A stretch of DNA of 64,000 nucleotides from Komagataeibacter nataicola (GCF_003207795.1 NZ_NIRT01000017.1:1-64000), one strand, 5' to 3'. Numbered from the stretch's first letter, positions 1-8,797 are shown. Notes: generated by a model not told the origin, from the letters alone. Translations and numbers: made by a program.

Positions 1-97
1 CGACATCCATGGCTACGGCGAAGCCCACCCGCTGGTGCCCACCGGTCCCGACACCCGTGAGCCCCAGAACCGTCGCGTCGAGATCATCCTGCACTGA
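1..97 (+). CDS. OmpA-family outer membrane protein, C-terminal end (partial)
   Basis: Only the last 31 codons are inside the window. They read in frame from base 2 to TGA at 95-97. The tail contains GYGEAHPLVPTG and then EPQNRRVEIIL. This is the typical end of the OmpA/MotB peptidoglycan-binding fold, where G-x-G-E and N-R-R-V are conserved. Proteins with this domain tether the outer membrane to the cell wall, or form part of lipoprotein complexes. The N-terminal part lies outside the window, so I cannot say whether this is a porin, a Pal-like lipoprotein or a MotB-like protein. A hairpin terminator follows directly. Confidence 0.75.
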   Translation, partial: DIHGYGEAHPLVPTGPDTREPQNRRVEIILH

Positions 98-114
98 TCT
101 GATGATATTAAAGG

Positions 115-146
115 AAAGGGAGCATTATCTGCTCCCTTTTCTCTTT
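115..146 (+). terminator. Rho-independent terminator of the OmpA-family gene
   Basis: The arms aaagggagc (115-123) and gctcccttt (131-139) pair perfectly around a 7-base loop and are followed by a T-rich run (tttctctttt). It lies 18 bases after the stop codon of the OmpA-type gene and about 90 bases before the next start. Confidence 0.8.
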
Positions 147-236
147 TACTGGCCCGTCAATTATTCTATCAGACAGCCAGTTCGGGCCAGGCCATGCTTT
201 GACAGCAGTTTATTCCGCCCACCTGCGTTCTCGGAA

Positions 237-776
237 ATGAAGGATCGCCCTGTGTTCAACATCCGCTCCGACAAGCTGCAACAATTCATCAAATTCGGAA
301 TTGTCGGCGTATTGGGGCTAGGGTGGGACACGGCAACGCTTTATAGCCTGCGTCCCTTCGTAGGGCTGACGGCGGCAACCATTGCCGCCTATTTTATTGC
401 CGCCTCGATCAACTGGCTGATCAACCGGTTCTGGACCTTTCGCAAGGCGGGGAATCAGCATCATTTTTTCATCCAGTGGCTGCGCTTCCTTGCGGGCAAT
501 GCGCCGGGCTTTCTACTGAACCGTAGCTGTGTGTTCATACTGTTCCACGTATCGCCCGTATTCAGGGCCTATCCGTTTCTGGCGCTGGCAGCGGGTTCAG
601 TGACGGGCATGATGGCGAACTTTCATATCAGCTGCAAAATGGTGTTTCATTCCAAGACACCCGCCACACCCCGACAAACAGCCGAAATACTGCCCTTTCA
701 GCCCGAACGCCCCGTGCCCCAGAATGCGGTCTCAAGCCGCACCGCCGTGGCAAACGCCCGCAACAGGGCTGGATAA
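237..776 (+). CDS. GtrA-like polytopic membrane protein
   Basis: This 179-residue protein carries the GtrA signature. A first helix (about 17-38, FIKFGIVGVLGLGWDTATLY) is followed by a second (about 44-62) that ends in INWLINRFWTFR, the hallmark of the family. Two more hydrophobic segments lie at about 80-100 and 110-132. GtrA-like proteins are four-helix membrane proteins, and some flip polyprenyl-linked sugars for cell-surface glycan decoration. No glycosyltransferase partner is visible here, so the substrate is unknown. I chose ATG 237 because it sits just before the family domain. The upstream in-frame extension would run through the terminator and the preceding gene. After helix four there is a hydrophilic tail of about 45 residues; its last 26 codons overlap the oppositely oriented tenA gene. 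Confidence 0.75.
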   Translation: MKDRPVFNIRSDKLQQFIKFGIVGVLGLGWDTATLYSLRPFVGLTAATIAAYFIAASINWLINRFWTFRKAGNQHHFFIQWLRFLAGNAPGFLLNRSCVFILFHVSPVFRAYPFLALAAGSVTGMMANFHISCKMVFHSKTPATPRQTAEILPFQPERPVPQNAVSSRTAVANARNRAG

Positions 777-1402
777 CGCGCCTGCGCCCCATAAGGGGTG
801 GCCAGCACATCAAGCTGGCGAATGCCGTCCTCTACGAGTTGCGTATACTCATCCCCCCCGTAAAGGGCGATCCACGACCAGTACGGATTGCCCTCGCGCC
901 GTGTCAGCGGGCTTGCATGCAGCCGCGCGCCAACCTCCGCATAGCCGATCAGGCATGGAGCCATGGTCACCATCAGGTCAAGCAGGTCACCGCTCTGGGC
1001 GCGGTCAAGTATAAAGCGGCTATAGGCAAGTAATTCGAGCGATTCTTCCGCGCATTCCAGTGCAGCCTCATCTATGCCCCACTGCCGGCAGTAGCCCACA
1101 TGCATGGCCAGTTCCGTATCGAGTATGCCCGCCATCAGGCCTGCGGCATGGCGCATGTCAGCAACCGTATCAGCCTTGTACACCGCCAGCGCGCAGGCGC
1201 GGGCATACTGGATGAGGTACAGGTAGTCCTGAATCAGGAAATTGCGGAACGCCTCGGGCGGCAATGTGCCATCCGCCACGCCGCGCACGAAGGGATGGCG
1301 CACAAAATCCAGCCACTGCGCCATGCAGTCACGCCGCAGGCGGCCCGCAAGCCCCGTGGTCAGCAGGGGCCAGTCGCGTTCGGCCTGCCATTCATCGTCC
1401 AT
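698..1402 (-). CDS. tenA: TenA/thiaminase II family protein
   Basis: This 234-residue all-helical protein matches the TenA/THI-4 family, which hydrolyses aminopyrimidine compounds to salvage thiamin precursors. Diagnostic residues are present: the Asp of FLIQDYLYL (residue 59), the catalytic Cys in the block APCLIGYAEVG (Cys150, with Tyr154), and a C-terminal Glu in RLETAFW (Glu224). The start at 1402 (MDDEW) is supported by AAAGGAC just upstream on the minus strand; a longer ATG at 1465 is possible but has no better site. I looked for a THI-box (TPP riboswitch) between this gene and alaS and did not see one. The gene is divergent from alaS and its 3' end overlaps the GtrA-like gene by 79 bases. 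Confidence 0.85.
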   Translation of the reverse strand: MDDEWQAERDWPLLTTGLAGRLRRDCMAQWLDFVRHPFVRGVADGTLPPEAFRNFLIQDYLYLIQYARACALAVYKADTVADMRHAAGLMAGILDTELAMHVGYCRQWGIDEAALECAEESLELLAYSRFILDRAQSGDLLDLMVTMAPCLIGYAEVGARLHASPLTRREGNPYWSWIALYGGDEYTQLVEDGIRQLDVLATPYGAQARYPALLRAFATAVRLETAFWGTGRSG

Positions 1403-1557
1403 GTTCCGTCCTTTCATGCAGGGGGCGTGCATGTCACGCATTCGCCATCTGGGGTTTACGCGCATGTTGGCACTTCCGGTCTGGTGCTACGTGCGCTAGG
1501 TGAATGAATCCGGTTTTACATCTATATCTTTCAATACAGGATCGTCTGTTTCCCGCC

Positions 1558-4209
1558 ATGCCCACAACAAACGACATTCGTGCCACCTTCCTCGACTATT
1601 TTGCCGGGAACGGGCATCAGATCGTGCCGTCCTCGTCACTGGTGCCGCATAACGATCCGACGCTGCTCTTTACCAATGCGGGTATGGTGCAGTTCAAGAA
1701 CGTGTTCACCGGGCAGGAAACACGCCCCTACTCCCGCGCCACCACGGCCCAGAAGGTCGTGCGCGCGGGCGGCAAACACAATGACCTGGACAATGTGGGC
1801 TATACCGCCCGCCATCATACGTTTTTCGAGATGATGGGGAATTTCTCGTTCGGGGACTATTTCAAGGCGGAAGCCATCGAACTGGCCTGGAACCTGGTCA
1901 CCGGCACCTTCGGCCTGCCAAAGGAAAAGCTGCTCACCACCGTCTATGCCGATGACGAGGAAGCAGCCAGCCTGTGGCGCAGGATTGCCGGCCTGTCCGA
2001 TGACCGGATCATCCGCATCCCCACCTCCGACAATTTCTGGCGCATGGGTGACACCGGGCCCTGCGGCCCGTGCTCGGAAATCTTCTACGATCACGGCCCC
2101 GAAGTGGCCGGTGGCCCGCCCGGCTCCCCCGATGAGGACGGCGACCGGTTTACCGAAATCTGGAACCTCGTGTTCATGCAGTATTTCGAGAACCCGCCCG
2201 GCACGCGCTCGCCGCTGCCGCGCCCGTCCATCGATACCGGGCTGGGGCTGGAGCGCTTTGCCGCCATCCTGCAGGGCAAGCGCGACAATTATGATACCGA
2301 CACTTTCCGCGCGCTGATCCTGGCCTCGGCCGAGGTGACGGGGCAGGACCCCGATGGCCCGTTCAACGCCAGCCACCGCGTGGTGGCCGACCACCTGCGC
2401 TCGACCTCGTTCCTGATTGCCGATGGCGTGCTGCCCTCCAAGGACGGGCGGGGCTACGTGCTGCGCCGCATCATGCGCCGCGCCATGCGCCACCTGCACC
2501 TGATGGGCACGACTGAGCCGACTTTCTACAGGCTGGTCCCGGCCCTGATCCGGCAGATGGGCGAGGCCTATCCCGAACTGATCCACGCCCGCGCCCTGAT
2601 CGAGGAGACGATGAAGGGCGAGGAACTGCGTTTCAAGGCGATGCTTGACCGTGGCCTGTCGCTGCTGGCCGACGAGACCGAACGCCTCGGCGATGGCGCG
2701 CCCCTGCCTGGCGATGTCGCCTTCAAGCTGTATGACACTTTCGGCTTCCCGCTCGACCTGACACAGGACGCCCTGCGTGGCACCAGCCACGGCGTGGACG
2801 TGGCGGGCTTCAACGAGGCGATGGATGTGCAGCGCAAGCGCGCGCGTGCCGCATGGAGCGGTTCGGGCGACAGCGCGACCGAGACCGTGTGGTTCGAGGC
2901 GCGCGACACCTTCGGCGCGACCGAGTTCCTGGGCTACACCACCGAGACCTCGGATGCCGAGGTGCAGATCGTGGTGGTGGATAACGCGCAGGTTGAATCC
3001 GCAGGCCCCGGCACCACGGTAGCCCTGCTTCTCAACCAGACCCCTTTCTATGGCGAGAGCGGCGGCCAGGTCGGTGATACCGGCACCATCACCGCGCCGG
3101 GCCTGCATATTGCCATCACCGATACCCAGAAGAAACTGGGCGACCTGCTGGTGCATTACGGCACCGTAATCGAAGGCACGGTCAAACCCGGCATGGCCGT
3201 GACCGCGCAGGTGGACCACGAGCGGCGCAGCGCCATCCGCGCCCACCATTCGGCCACCCACCTGTTGCACGAGGCCCTGCGCCGCAGGCTTGGCGCACAC
3301 GTGACCCAGAAGGGCAGCCTGAACGCGCCCGACCGCCTGCGCTTTGACGTCAGCCAGCCCCGCCCGATTACGCCCGAGGAACTGGCCGAGATCGAGGCTG
3401 AGGTGAATGCCCGCATCCGTGAGAACTCGGATGTCACCACCCGCAGCATGACGCCCGAAGAAGCCATCGAGCAGGGTGCCATGGCCCTGTTTGGCGAGAA
3501 ATATGGCGATGAGGTCCGCGTTGTCTCGATGGGCGGGCCGGAAGAAGGCCGCGCCGGCTGGTCGATCGAACTGTGCGGTGGCACGCATGTGCGCCGCACG
3601 GGCGATATCGGGCTGTTCCGCATCACGTCCGAAAGTGGCGTGTCCTCAGGCGTGCGCCGCATCGAGGCCGTGACCGGCCTTGCCGCACAGAACGCGACGC
3701 TCGCTACCGAGGAACGGCTGAACCAGATCGCCGCCATGCTGCGCGTGCCCGCCGCCGAGGCGCCGGAGCGCCTGGCCGTGGTGCTGGAAGAGCGCAAGGT
3801 GATGGAGCGCCAGATTTCCGACCTGCAGCGCAAGCTGGCCTCGGGCAGCCAGGCGGCGGCCAGCATCGTCGAGATCGGCGGCATCAGGCTCGATGCCCGC
3901 AACGTGGGTGAACTGCCGCCCAAGGAACTCAAGCCGCTGGCGGATTCGCTGCGCAAGGAAATCGGCTCGGGCGTGATCGCCCTCGTCTCGACCGCCGATG
4001 GCAAGGGCAGCATCGTCGTCGCCGCCACGCCGGACCTGGCCGAGAAAGTCGATGCCGTAACCCTGGTGCGCGCGGCCAGTGCTGCCATGGATGGCAAGGG
4101 CGGCGGCGGCCGGCGCGACATGGCGCAGGCGGGTGGTCCCGACATCAGCAAGGCCGATGCCGCACTTGAGGCCGTGCGCGCAGCCCTGGCACAGGCGGCC
4201 ACGGCCTGA
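1558..4209 (+). CDS. alaS: Alanine--tRNA ligase
   Basis: The 883-residue product is full length for bacterial AlaRS. The class II catalytic core occupies the first half, with the opening block [14 protein letters not shown]. The editing domain carries HHSATH (about 563-568) and CGGTH (Cys673 to His677); together these provide the zinc and deacylation site that clears Ser and Gly from tRNA-Ala. The C-terminal C-Ala region ends with the glycine-rich [15 protein letters not shown] block. I chose ATG 1558 (MPTTNDIR) because homologues begin here; an in-frame ATG at 1504 adds 18 residues with no family similarity. The gene appears monocistronic, divergent from tenA. Confidence 0.97.
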   Translation: MPTTNDIRATFLDYFAGNGHQIVPSSSLVPHNDPTLLFTNAGMVQFKNVFTGQETRPYSRATTAQKVVRAGGKHNDLDNVGYTARHHTFFEMMGNFSFGDYFKAEAIELAWNLVTGTFGLPKEKLLTTVYADDEEAASLWRRIAGLSDDRIIRIPTSDNFWRMGDTGPCGPCSEIFYDHGPEVAGGPPGSPDEDGDRFTEIWNLVFMQYFENPPGTRSPLPRPSIDTGLGLERFAAILQGKRDNYDTDTFRALILASAEVTGQDPDGPFNASHRVVADHLRSTSFLIADGVLPSKDGRGYVLRRIMRRAMRHLHLMGTTEPTFYRLVPALIRQMGEAYPELIHARALIEETMKGEELRFKAMLDRGLSLLADETERLGDGAPLPGDVAFKLYDTFGFPLDLTQDALRGTSHGVDVAGFNEAMDVQRKRARAAWSGSGDSATETVWFEARDTFGATEFLGYTTETSDAEVQIVVVDNAQVESAGPGTTVALLLNQTPFYGESGGQVGDTGTITAPGLHIAITDTQKKLGDLLVHYGTVIEGTVKPGMAVTAQVDHERRSAIRAHHSATHLLHEALRRRLGAHVTQKGSLNAPDRLRFDVSQPRPITPEELAEIEAEVNARIRENSDVTTRSMTPEEAIEQGAMALFGEKYGDEVRVVSMGGPEEGRAGWSIELCGGTHVRRTGDIGLFRITSESGVSSGVRRIEAVTGLAAQNATLATEERLNQIAAMLRVPAAEAPERLAVVLEERKVMERQISDLQRKLASGSQAAASIVEIGGIRLDARNVGELPPKELKPLADSLRKEIGSGVIALVSTADGKGSIVVAATPDLAEKVDAVTLVRAASAAMDGKGGGGRRDMAQAGGPDISKADAALEAVRAALAQAATA

Positions 4210-4240
4210 GCGGGCTACAAGAAGTTTCCATACGCCCATG

Positions 4241-4266
4241 CAACGGCGCACCTCGGTGCGCCGTTG
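4241..4266 (+). terminator. Possible terminator hairpin after alaS
   Basis: caacggcgcac and gtgcgccgttg form an 11-bp stem around a 4-base loop, 31 bases after the alaS stop. There is no clear T tract behind it, so it may be only a weak or factor-assisted terminator. Confidence 0.45.
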
Positions 4267-4311
4267 TGCTGTACGGCACATGCTGCAAGACAGAAATACT
4301 TCAATGCATAA

Positions 4312-4329
4312 AGTTAATATTCATTAACT
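4312..4329. promoter_or_regulatory. AT-rich inverted repeat upstream of the carbonic anhydrase gene
   Basis: agttaat (4312-4318) and attaact (4323-4329) form a 7-bp inverted repeat in an AT-rich stretch that contrasts sharply with the surrounding GC-rich coding DNA. A second near-symmetric patch (tagtatgataacatagta) follows at about 4330-4350. The position, about 180 bases before the carbonic anhydrase start, fits an operator or promoter. I do not recognise the regulator. Confidence 0.35.
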
Positions 4330-4504
4330 ATAGTATGATAACATAGTATTTCCGTATAACTTCATAACGAAACAGATGGGACTGCCAGATGTTTCCATGA
4401 TATAGCTGAAACGGGACATGCCTCTGACCGGTGCATTGCCCCTTGATGCCACGACAGGACATGACTTCACACCGGTCCGGACATTCAGGTGACAGGATAT
4501 TACA

Positions 4505-5194
4505 ATGGCCCATACCAATACTGCCCGGGAAACCCTCATCGAGCTGCTGCATGGGGTGGAGCGTTTCAACACCGAAGTCTTTCCCCAGAACCGTGACCTC
4601 TTCGCCAGTCTTGCCGAGAGCCAGTCCCCCGATACGCTGTTCATCGCCTGCGCCGACAGCCGGGTGAACCCCAGCATGATTACCCAGACCCAGCCGGGTG
4701 ACCTGTTCGTGCTGCGCAATATCGGCAATATCGTGCCCGCCTATGGCGAGATGCTCGGCGGCGTGTCCTCTGCCATCGAATATGCGGTCAGCGCGCTCAA
4801 GGTGTCGCACATCATCGTCTGCGGCCACTCCAACTGCGGCGCGATGAAGGCCCTGCTCGACCCGCAGGCCAGCCACCTCGACAAGATGCCCACCGTGGCA
4901 AGCTGGCTGCGCAATGCCGAGGCCGCACGCGCCGTGCTCGAGGCCACCGATGTCGGCCCCGCCACCGTGCGCAGCCTGTCCGAACAGAACGTGCAGCTCC
5001 AGATCGCGCACCTGCGCACCCACCCCGCCGTGGCGGCGGGGCTTGCCCGCGGCACCCTGACGTTGCAGGGATGGTTCTATGATATTGCCAGCGGGGAAGT
5101 GGTGGTGCTCGATGAAACCTCGCGCACCTTCATCCATGTCGATGAAGCCATTGCCAAGCTGCGCGCCCAGCAGGCCGACAGCGCCACGGCGTAA
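4505..5194 (+). CDS. can: Beta-class carbonic anhydrase
   Basis: This 229-residue enzyme interconverts CO2 and bicarbonate. The zinc-binding pattern of beta carbonic anhydrases is intact: Cys49 and Asp51 in CADSRV (with Arg53), then His108 and Cys111 in CGHSNCGA. There is no signal peptide, so it is cytoplasmic. In acetic acid bacteria it could supply bicarbonate for carboxylation steps and help buffer internal pH; that role is inference. The start ATG 4505 fits the family N-terminus and follows an AGG-containing stretch. The 3' end overlaps the start of the next gene in another frame, which suggests co-transcription. Confidence 0.93.
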   Translation: MAHTNTARETLIELLHGVERFNTEVFPQNRDLFASLAESQSPDTLFIACADSRVNPSMITQTQPGDLFVLRNIGNIVPAYGEMLGGVSSAIEYAVSALKVSHIIVCGHSNCGAMKALLDPQASHLDKMPTVASWLRNAEAARAVLEATDVGPATVRSLSEQNVQLQIAHLRTHPAVAAGLARGTLTLQGWFYDIASGEVVVLDETSRTFIHVDEAIAKLRAQQADSATA

Positions 5195-6065
5195 TTTCCT
5201 GCCCCGGCCCGCCGCACTGGCCGGGCTGGCCATGATCTGGGCTGCCTGCCCCGCATGGGCGGCAGGCAGCCTGAAGGTTGCGACATGGAACCTGGAATGG
5301 CTGACCACGCGCGCGCAGGGTGATCCCGCCCTGCCGCCCGATGTCATGCCCCGCACGCCCACCGACATGGCGCGACTGGCACATTATGCCACACGCCTTG
5401 CCCCCGATATCGTGGCGCTGGAGGAAGTGGACGATCCGGCCCTTGCCGCCCGGCTGTTTCCCGCACCCGCCTACCATATCTTCATAACCGGTGATTCCGT
5501 GGTGCAGCGGGTAGCCGCCGCCGTGCGGGCGGACCTGCCTGTCATGCGCCACCCCGATGTTACGGCGCTGGATGTCTATGCCGCCGATGCGCCGCGCCAC
5601 CTGCGCGCGGGGCTGGACCTGACCATCGGCACCGGCGCTGACAGCCTGCGCGTGCTGGTGGTGCACCTCAAGGCCGGATGCCGGGATTCAGGCCCCGCCG
5701 ACCGCAGGCCCGCCTGTGGCACCCTGCGGCGGCAGATGGCCGTGGTGCAGGACTGGATCATGGAGCGGCAGGATGAAGGCGAGGCCTTCGTCGTGCTGGG
5801 CGATTTCAACCGCCTGCTGGCCCCCGATGACCCGATGCTGCACACTTTGGGCGAAAACGGCCCCCTCACGCTGGCCACGGCAGGGCGCGCCAGCCCGTGC
5901 GGGGCGGGAACCTATTTCATCGATCATCTCATCATGGGCGGCGCGGCCCGCGACTGGCTGGAACCGGGCAGCCTGCGCGTCATGCTCTATCGTGACCGGA
6001 CGCAGGACGGCACAGCCCGTCTGTCCGATCACTGCCCGGTCTCGGCACGGCTTTCGCTCCCCTGA
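5142..6065 (+). CDS. Exported endonuclease/exonuclease/phosphatase (EEP) family protein
   Basis: The about 307-residue product has the EEP fold shared by DNase I, exonuclease III and sphingomyelinases. Visible motifs in order are VATWNLEWL, the metal-binding LEEVDD, VVHLKAG, LGDFNR and the terminal SDHCPV, with the active-site Asp and His of the family. An N-terminal hydrophobic stretch ending in CPAWAAG looks like a signal peptide, so it probably acts in the periplasm. Its substrate (nucleic acid or phosphodiester) cannot be read from sequence. The start is uncertain: ATG 5142 gives the most complete signal sequence, TTG 5151 is an alternative, and either lies inside the end of the carbonic anhydrase gene. 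Confidence 0.72.
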   Translation: MKPLPSCAPSRPTAPRRNFLPRPAALAGLAMIWAACPAWAAGSLKVATWNLEWLTTRAQGDPALPPDVMPRTPTDMARLAHYATRLAPDIVALEEVDDPALAARLFPAPAYHIFITGDSVVQRVAAAVRADLPVMRHPDVTALDVYAADAPRHLRAGLDLTIGTGADSLRVLVVHLKAGCRDSGPADRRPACGTLRRQMAVVQDWIMERQDEGEAFVVLGDFNRLLAPDDPMLHTLGENGPLTLATAGRASPCGAGTYFIDHLIMGGAARDWLEPGSLRVMLYRDRTQDGTARLSDHCPVSARLSLP

Positions 6066-6076
6066 GGGGGCAGCCG

Positions 6077-6424
6077 TTATTCCGGCCAGATGCCCGAGGC
6101 GTGCAGCGCACTCCACCCCACCATCACCACGATCATCACGAACACGACAGCCCCCATGAGCTGGAACAGTTCCTTGTAGGGCATGAACGGGGGAACCGCC
6201 GCCGCATCGGCCGCCGCCTGCGTGGTGGCCACGGCATCATGCGGGGTGGCGACAACCTGCGTCTGGGCCTCGGGCACAGGGCCGGGATCGGGGGTCGTGC
6301 TCGCGGCCATGGCGGCTTCATCTTCCTGCACGGCTTCATGCAGGGCCTCAACCGGATGTTCCACCCCTACGGGCACAGCGGACTGCGCCACCACGGCCGG
6401 ATCCTGATCGGGGGTATCGGTCAT
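6077..6424 (-). CDS. Small C-terminally membrane-anchored protein of unknown function
   Basis: This 115-residue protein has an acidic, Ala/Pro/Val-rich N-terminal part of about 75 residues with no recognisable domain, followed by one hydrophobic segment (about 88-108, LFQLMGAVVFVMIVVMVGWS). It would therefore be tail-anchored with most of the chain in the cytoplasm. It converges on the EEP gene (11-base gap) and diverges from the exported oxidoreductase gene. I do not recognise the family. It is called as a gene because start, stop, codon use and the clean membrane segment are consistent and no better reading frame exists here. Confidence 0.6.
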   Translation of the reverse strand: MTDTPDQDPAVVAQSAVPVGVEHPVEALHEAVQEDEAAMAASTTPDPGPVPEAQTQVVATPHDAVATTQAAADAAAVPPFMPYKELFQLMGAVVFVMIVVMVGWSALHASGIWPE

Positions 6425-6546
6425 TGACGCTGTACTCCTGCTTTAACCAGGTCTATGCCATATAGGACAGCCCGGCACGATAACGAGGGCACAGGATAGG
6501 ACATCCCGTGCCATACTGCCACACGCCCCATGAACAGGAGAGACGC

Positions 6547-7320
6547 ATGCCAGCCCTGAAACCCACCCGCCGGAAGTGCCTCGCCGCACTGGCCGCCAGC
6601 CTGCTGCCCGTGGCCCTGCCCGGCATGGCCCATGCGGGCAGGCCGCTGCGCATCGGCATGATCGGAGCGGGGCATGTCGGCACCACGCTGGGGCGTTTGT
6701 GGGCGCGGGCGGGCCATCAGGTCATGTTCAGCGCGCTCGAGCACGAGGAAGCGGAAAAACGGGCCTCGGAATTCTATCCCCTCGCCCGCGCGGGCACGGC
6801 GCAGGAGGCCGCGAAGTTTGGCGATGCCGTGGTGCTGGCCGTACCCTATGGTGCCCTGCCCCAGCTTGGCCACACGATTGGCGCCATCGTGGGCACAAAG
6901 CCGCTGATCGACGCGACCAACCCCTATGGCTGGCGCGATGGCAAGATCGGGCGGCTGGCGCTGCGTAACGGGGCGGGGCTGACCACGCAGTCGCTCTTCC
7001 CTGCCGCCTCCGTGGTGCGCGCCTTCAACTCCGAGGACATGACCACGCTCGCCGCCCAGACATGGCGCACGCCGCCGCGCCTGGCGCTGCCCATGGCGGG
7101 CGACGTGATACAGGCGCTGTACACGGCGGGCTGGCTGATCCATGATGCGGGGTTTGACCCGGTCATGGTAGGCCCGCTTTCAACAGCAAGGCTGTTCCAG
7201 CCCGGCGGCCCGGCCTTTGAGGCGCAGATGAACGCCACCGACCTGCGCCACCTGCTGGGCGTCACGGCCAACAACCCGGTTGACCGCGCGCTGGCCACTC
7301 AGTTCGCGGGCGGGATGTAA
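6547..7320 (+). CDS. Exported dinucleotide-binding oxidoreductase (COG2085/F420-reductase-like)
   Basis: The 257-residue protein carries a Rossmann motif IGMIGAGHVGTTLGRLW (about 36-52) and the order of strands seen in COG2085 predicted dinucleotide-binding enzymes, related to NADP-dependent F420 reductases and NADP oxidoreductases coenzyme-dependent. The N-terminus is unusual: TRRKCLAALAASLLPVALPGMAHA carries a twin arginine (8-9), a hydrophobic core and an AHA cleavage site. This predicts Tat export with the cofactor bound before transport. ATG 6547 is preceded by an excellent AGGAGAG site. The in-frame ATG at 6508 lacks one. The 3' end overlaps the hdeD-like gene by 22 bases tail to tail. 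The substrate is unknown. Confidence 0.78.
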   Translation: MPALKPTRRKCLAALAASLLPVALPGMAHAGRPLRIGMIGAGHVGTTLGRLWARAGHQVMFSALEHEEAEKRASEFYPLARAGTAQEAAKFGDAVVLAVPYGALPQLGHTIGAIVGTKPLIDATNPYGWRDGKIGRLALRNGAGLTTQSLFPAASVVRAFNSEDMTTLAAQTWRTPPRLALPMAGDVIQALYTAGWLIHDAGFDPVMVGPLSTARLFQPGGPAFEAQMNATDLRHLLGVTANNPVDRALATQFAGGM

Positions 7321-7847
7321 TTCGCCTGCCGCAGCGCAAAGCCGAACTGCACCCAGCCAATGCCCGCGGCAATCAGTTCAACGGCAATGAACGTGCCGAT
7401 CAGCCACAGCCCCGACCACGGCAGGGTCACATACAGGCACACACCCACCAGCAGGCTGATCAGCCCGCCAAGCAGGATGAACCACCACCCCTGCAGCCCG
7501 CGCTGCTGGAACGCCATGATGATGCGCGCGATGCCTGATATGACCAGGCAGGCGGAAATGAAGATGGTGATGACCATGGAGCCGGTGCTCGGCTCCTCCA
7601 TCATCATCGTGCCCGCCAGGATATAGAGCGCACCACCCGCGATCGACATGAGCCGCCCGCTCCAGTCGCGCACCACGAAGGCATGCACGAGCTGCACCGT
7701 GCCCGCCACGAACAGAAGCACGCCAAACAGGATGGTGCTGGCCAGCGAGACCGCCAGCGCATCCACCCATGCCATGATGCCCAGGCCGAACGAGATCGCG
7801 CCCAGCCCCACAAACAGCGGCCAGCGCTGCGTAATTGGCGTATCCAT
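7299..7847 (-). CDS. hdeD: HdeD-family acid-resistance membrane protein
   Basis: This 182-residue polytopic protein has about six hydrophobic segments in pairs, the layout of the HdeD/DUF308 family (for example LGAISFGLGIMAWV, ILFGVLLFVAGTVQLV, GALYILAGTMMM, ISACLVISGIARIIMAF). HdeD is linked to acid resistance at high cell density in Escherichia coli, which would suit an organism that secretes acetic and gluconic acids; the molecular function is not known. An AGGAGGAA ribosome site lies just upstream of ATG 7847. It converges with the exported oxidoreductase gene and diverges from rpsD. Confidence 0.87.
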   Translation of the reverse strand: MDTPITQRWPLFVGLGAISFGLGIMAWVDALAVSLASTILFGVLLFVAGTVQLVHAFVVRDWSGRLMSIAGGALYILAGTMMMEEPSTGSMVITIFISACLVISGIARIIMAFQQRGLQGWWFILLGGLISLLVGVCLYVTLPWSGLWLIGTFIAVELIAAGIGWVQFGFALRQANYIPPAN

Positions 7848-8154
7848 TGACTGAAGTTCCTCCTGTTTATTGATGGATGTGGTTCATCCGCATGCTGCCC
7901 GTTTCATAACAGGCCGTGCCCCCGGTGCGATACAGGCTTGTGGGAATGATTGACACGCCCCCCCCGGTACTTCTATACGCGCCCGACTGCCGGGAACGTG
8001 GACGATACGGCTGGTGCCCATGGGTGATTGCTCCCCGGCGCCAGTAATACGGATCGCGCCCGCCCTGTTCATGGGGAACAGGGCCTACCGGTGCAACGCC
8101 ATGGCCCGTGGCTCACGCCGCAGGCCATGCAGATTGAAGAGAAGAGAGCGCACA
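7848..8154. promoter_or_regulatory. hdeD / rpsD divergent intergenic region with rpsD leader hairpin
   Basis: There is no gene in these 307 bases. The left end holds the ribosome site of hdeD. About 70 bases before the rpsD start, gccctgttc (8062-8070) and gaacagggc (8076-8084) form a perfect 9-bp stem with a 5-base loop, and atggcc/ggccat repeats follow at 8101-8127. Ribosomal protein S4 represses its own mRNA in several bacteria, so a leader structure here is plausible. No known S4 leader consensus was recognised. Confidence 0.4.
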
Positions 8155-8772
8155 ATGAGCAAGCGCCTTGAGAGCAAGTATAAAATCAACCGCCGCCTTG
8201 GCGTAAACCTGTGGGGCCGCGCCAAGTCGCCGGTCAACAAGCGCGAGTATGGCCCCGGCCAGCACGGCCAGCGCCGCAAGCAGAAGCCCTCCGACTTCTC
8301 CGTGCAGCTGATGGCCAAGCAGAAGCTCAAGGGCTACTACGGCAACATCGGCGAGAAGCAGTTCCGCAAGTATTACGATGAGGCCGTGCGCCGCAAGGGT
8401 GATACCTCCGAGAACCTGATCGACCTGCTCGAGCGCCGGCTGGATGCGGTCGTGTACCGCCTGAAGTTCGCGATCACCCCGTTCGCGGCGCGTCAGTTCA
8501 TCAGCCACGGCCACATCACGGTCAATGGCCGCAAGGTCAACATCCCCTCCTTCCTGGTGCGTGATGGCGACGTGATCGAAGTGCGCGAGAAGTCCAAGCA
8601 GCTCGCCATCGTGCTCGATGCCGCCCAGAGCGGCGAGCGTGACGTGCCGGAATACATGGAAGTGGACCACCGCCAGATGAAGGGCTCCTTCCTGCGCAGC
8701 CCCAAGCTGTCGGATGTGCCCTATCCGGTGCAGATGGAACCGAACCTGGTCATCGAATTCTACTCTCGCTGA
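8155..8772 (+). CDS. rpsD: 30S ribosomal protein S4
   Basis: The 205-residue product begins [20 protein letters not shown] and continues with [13 protein letters not shown], both typical of alphaproteobacterial S4. The S4 RNA-binding domain follows at about 93-155 ([28 protein letters not shown]). S4 nucleates assembly of the 30S body by binding 16S rRNA and often represses its own translation. I chose ATG 8155, preceded by GAAGAGAG. The in-frame upstream extension to 8014 has no S4 similarity and covers the leader hairpin. As in many Alphaproteobacteria it stands apart from the main ribosomal protein clusters. Confidence 0.97.
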   Translation: MSKRLESKYKINRRLGVNLWGRAKSPVNKREYGPGQHGQRRKQKPSDFSVQLMAKQKLKGYYGNIGEKQFRKYYDEAVRRKGDTSENLIDLLERRLDAVVYRLKFAITPFAARQFISHGHITVNGRKVNIPSFLVRDGDVIEVREKSKQLAIVLDAAQSGERDVPEYMEVDHRQMKGSFLRSPKLSDVPYPVQMEPNLVIEFYSR

Positions 8773-8797
8773 TCAAGTCCCGGAACCGGGCAGGCGT

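Noticed and set aside
1403-1557. Possible TPP riboswitch before tenA
   Set aside because: Neither the CTGAGA nor the ACC-CTGATCTGG-type core of the THI box is present.
1636-3588. 650-codon minus-strand frame opposite alaS
   Set aside because: Entirely antisense to AlaRS core and editing domains; composition typical of a shadow frame.
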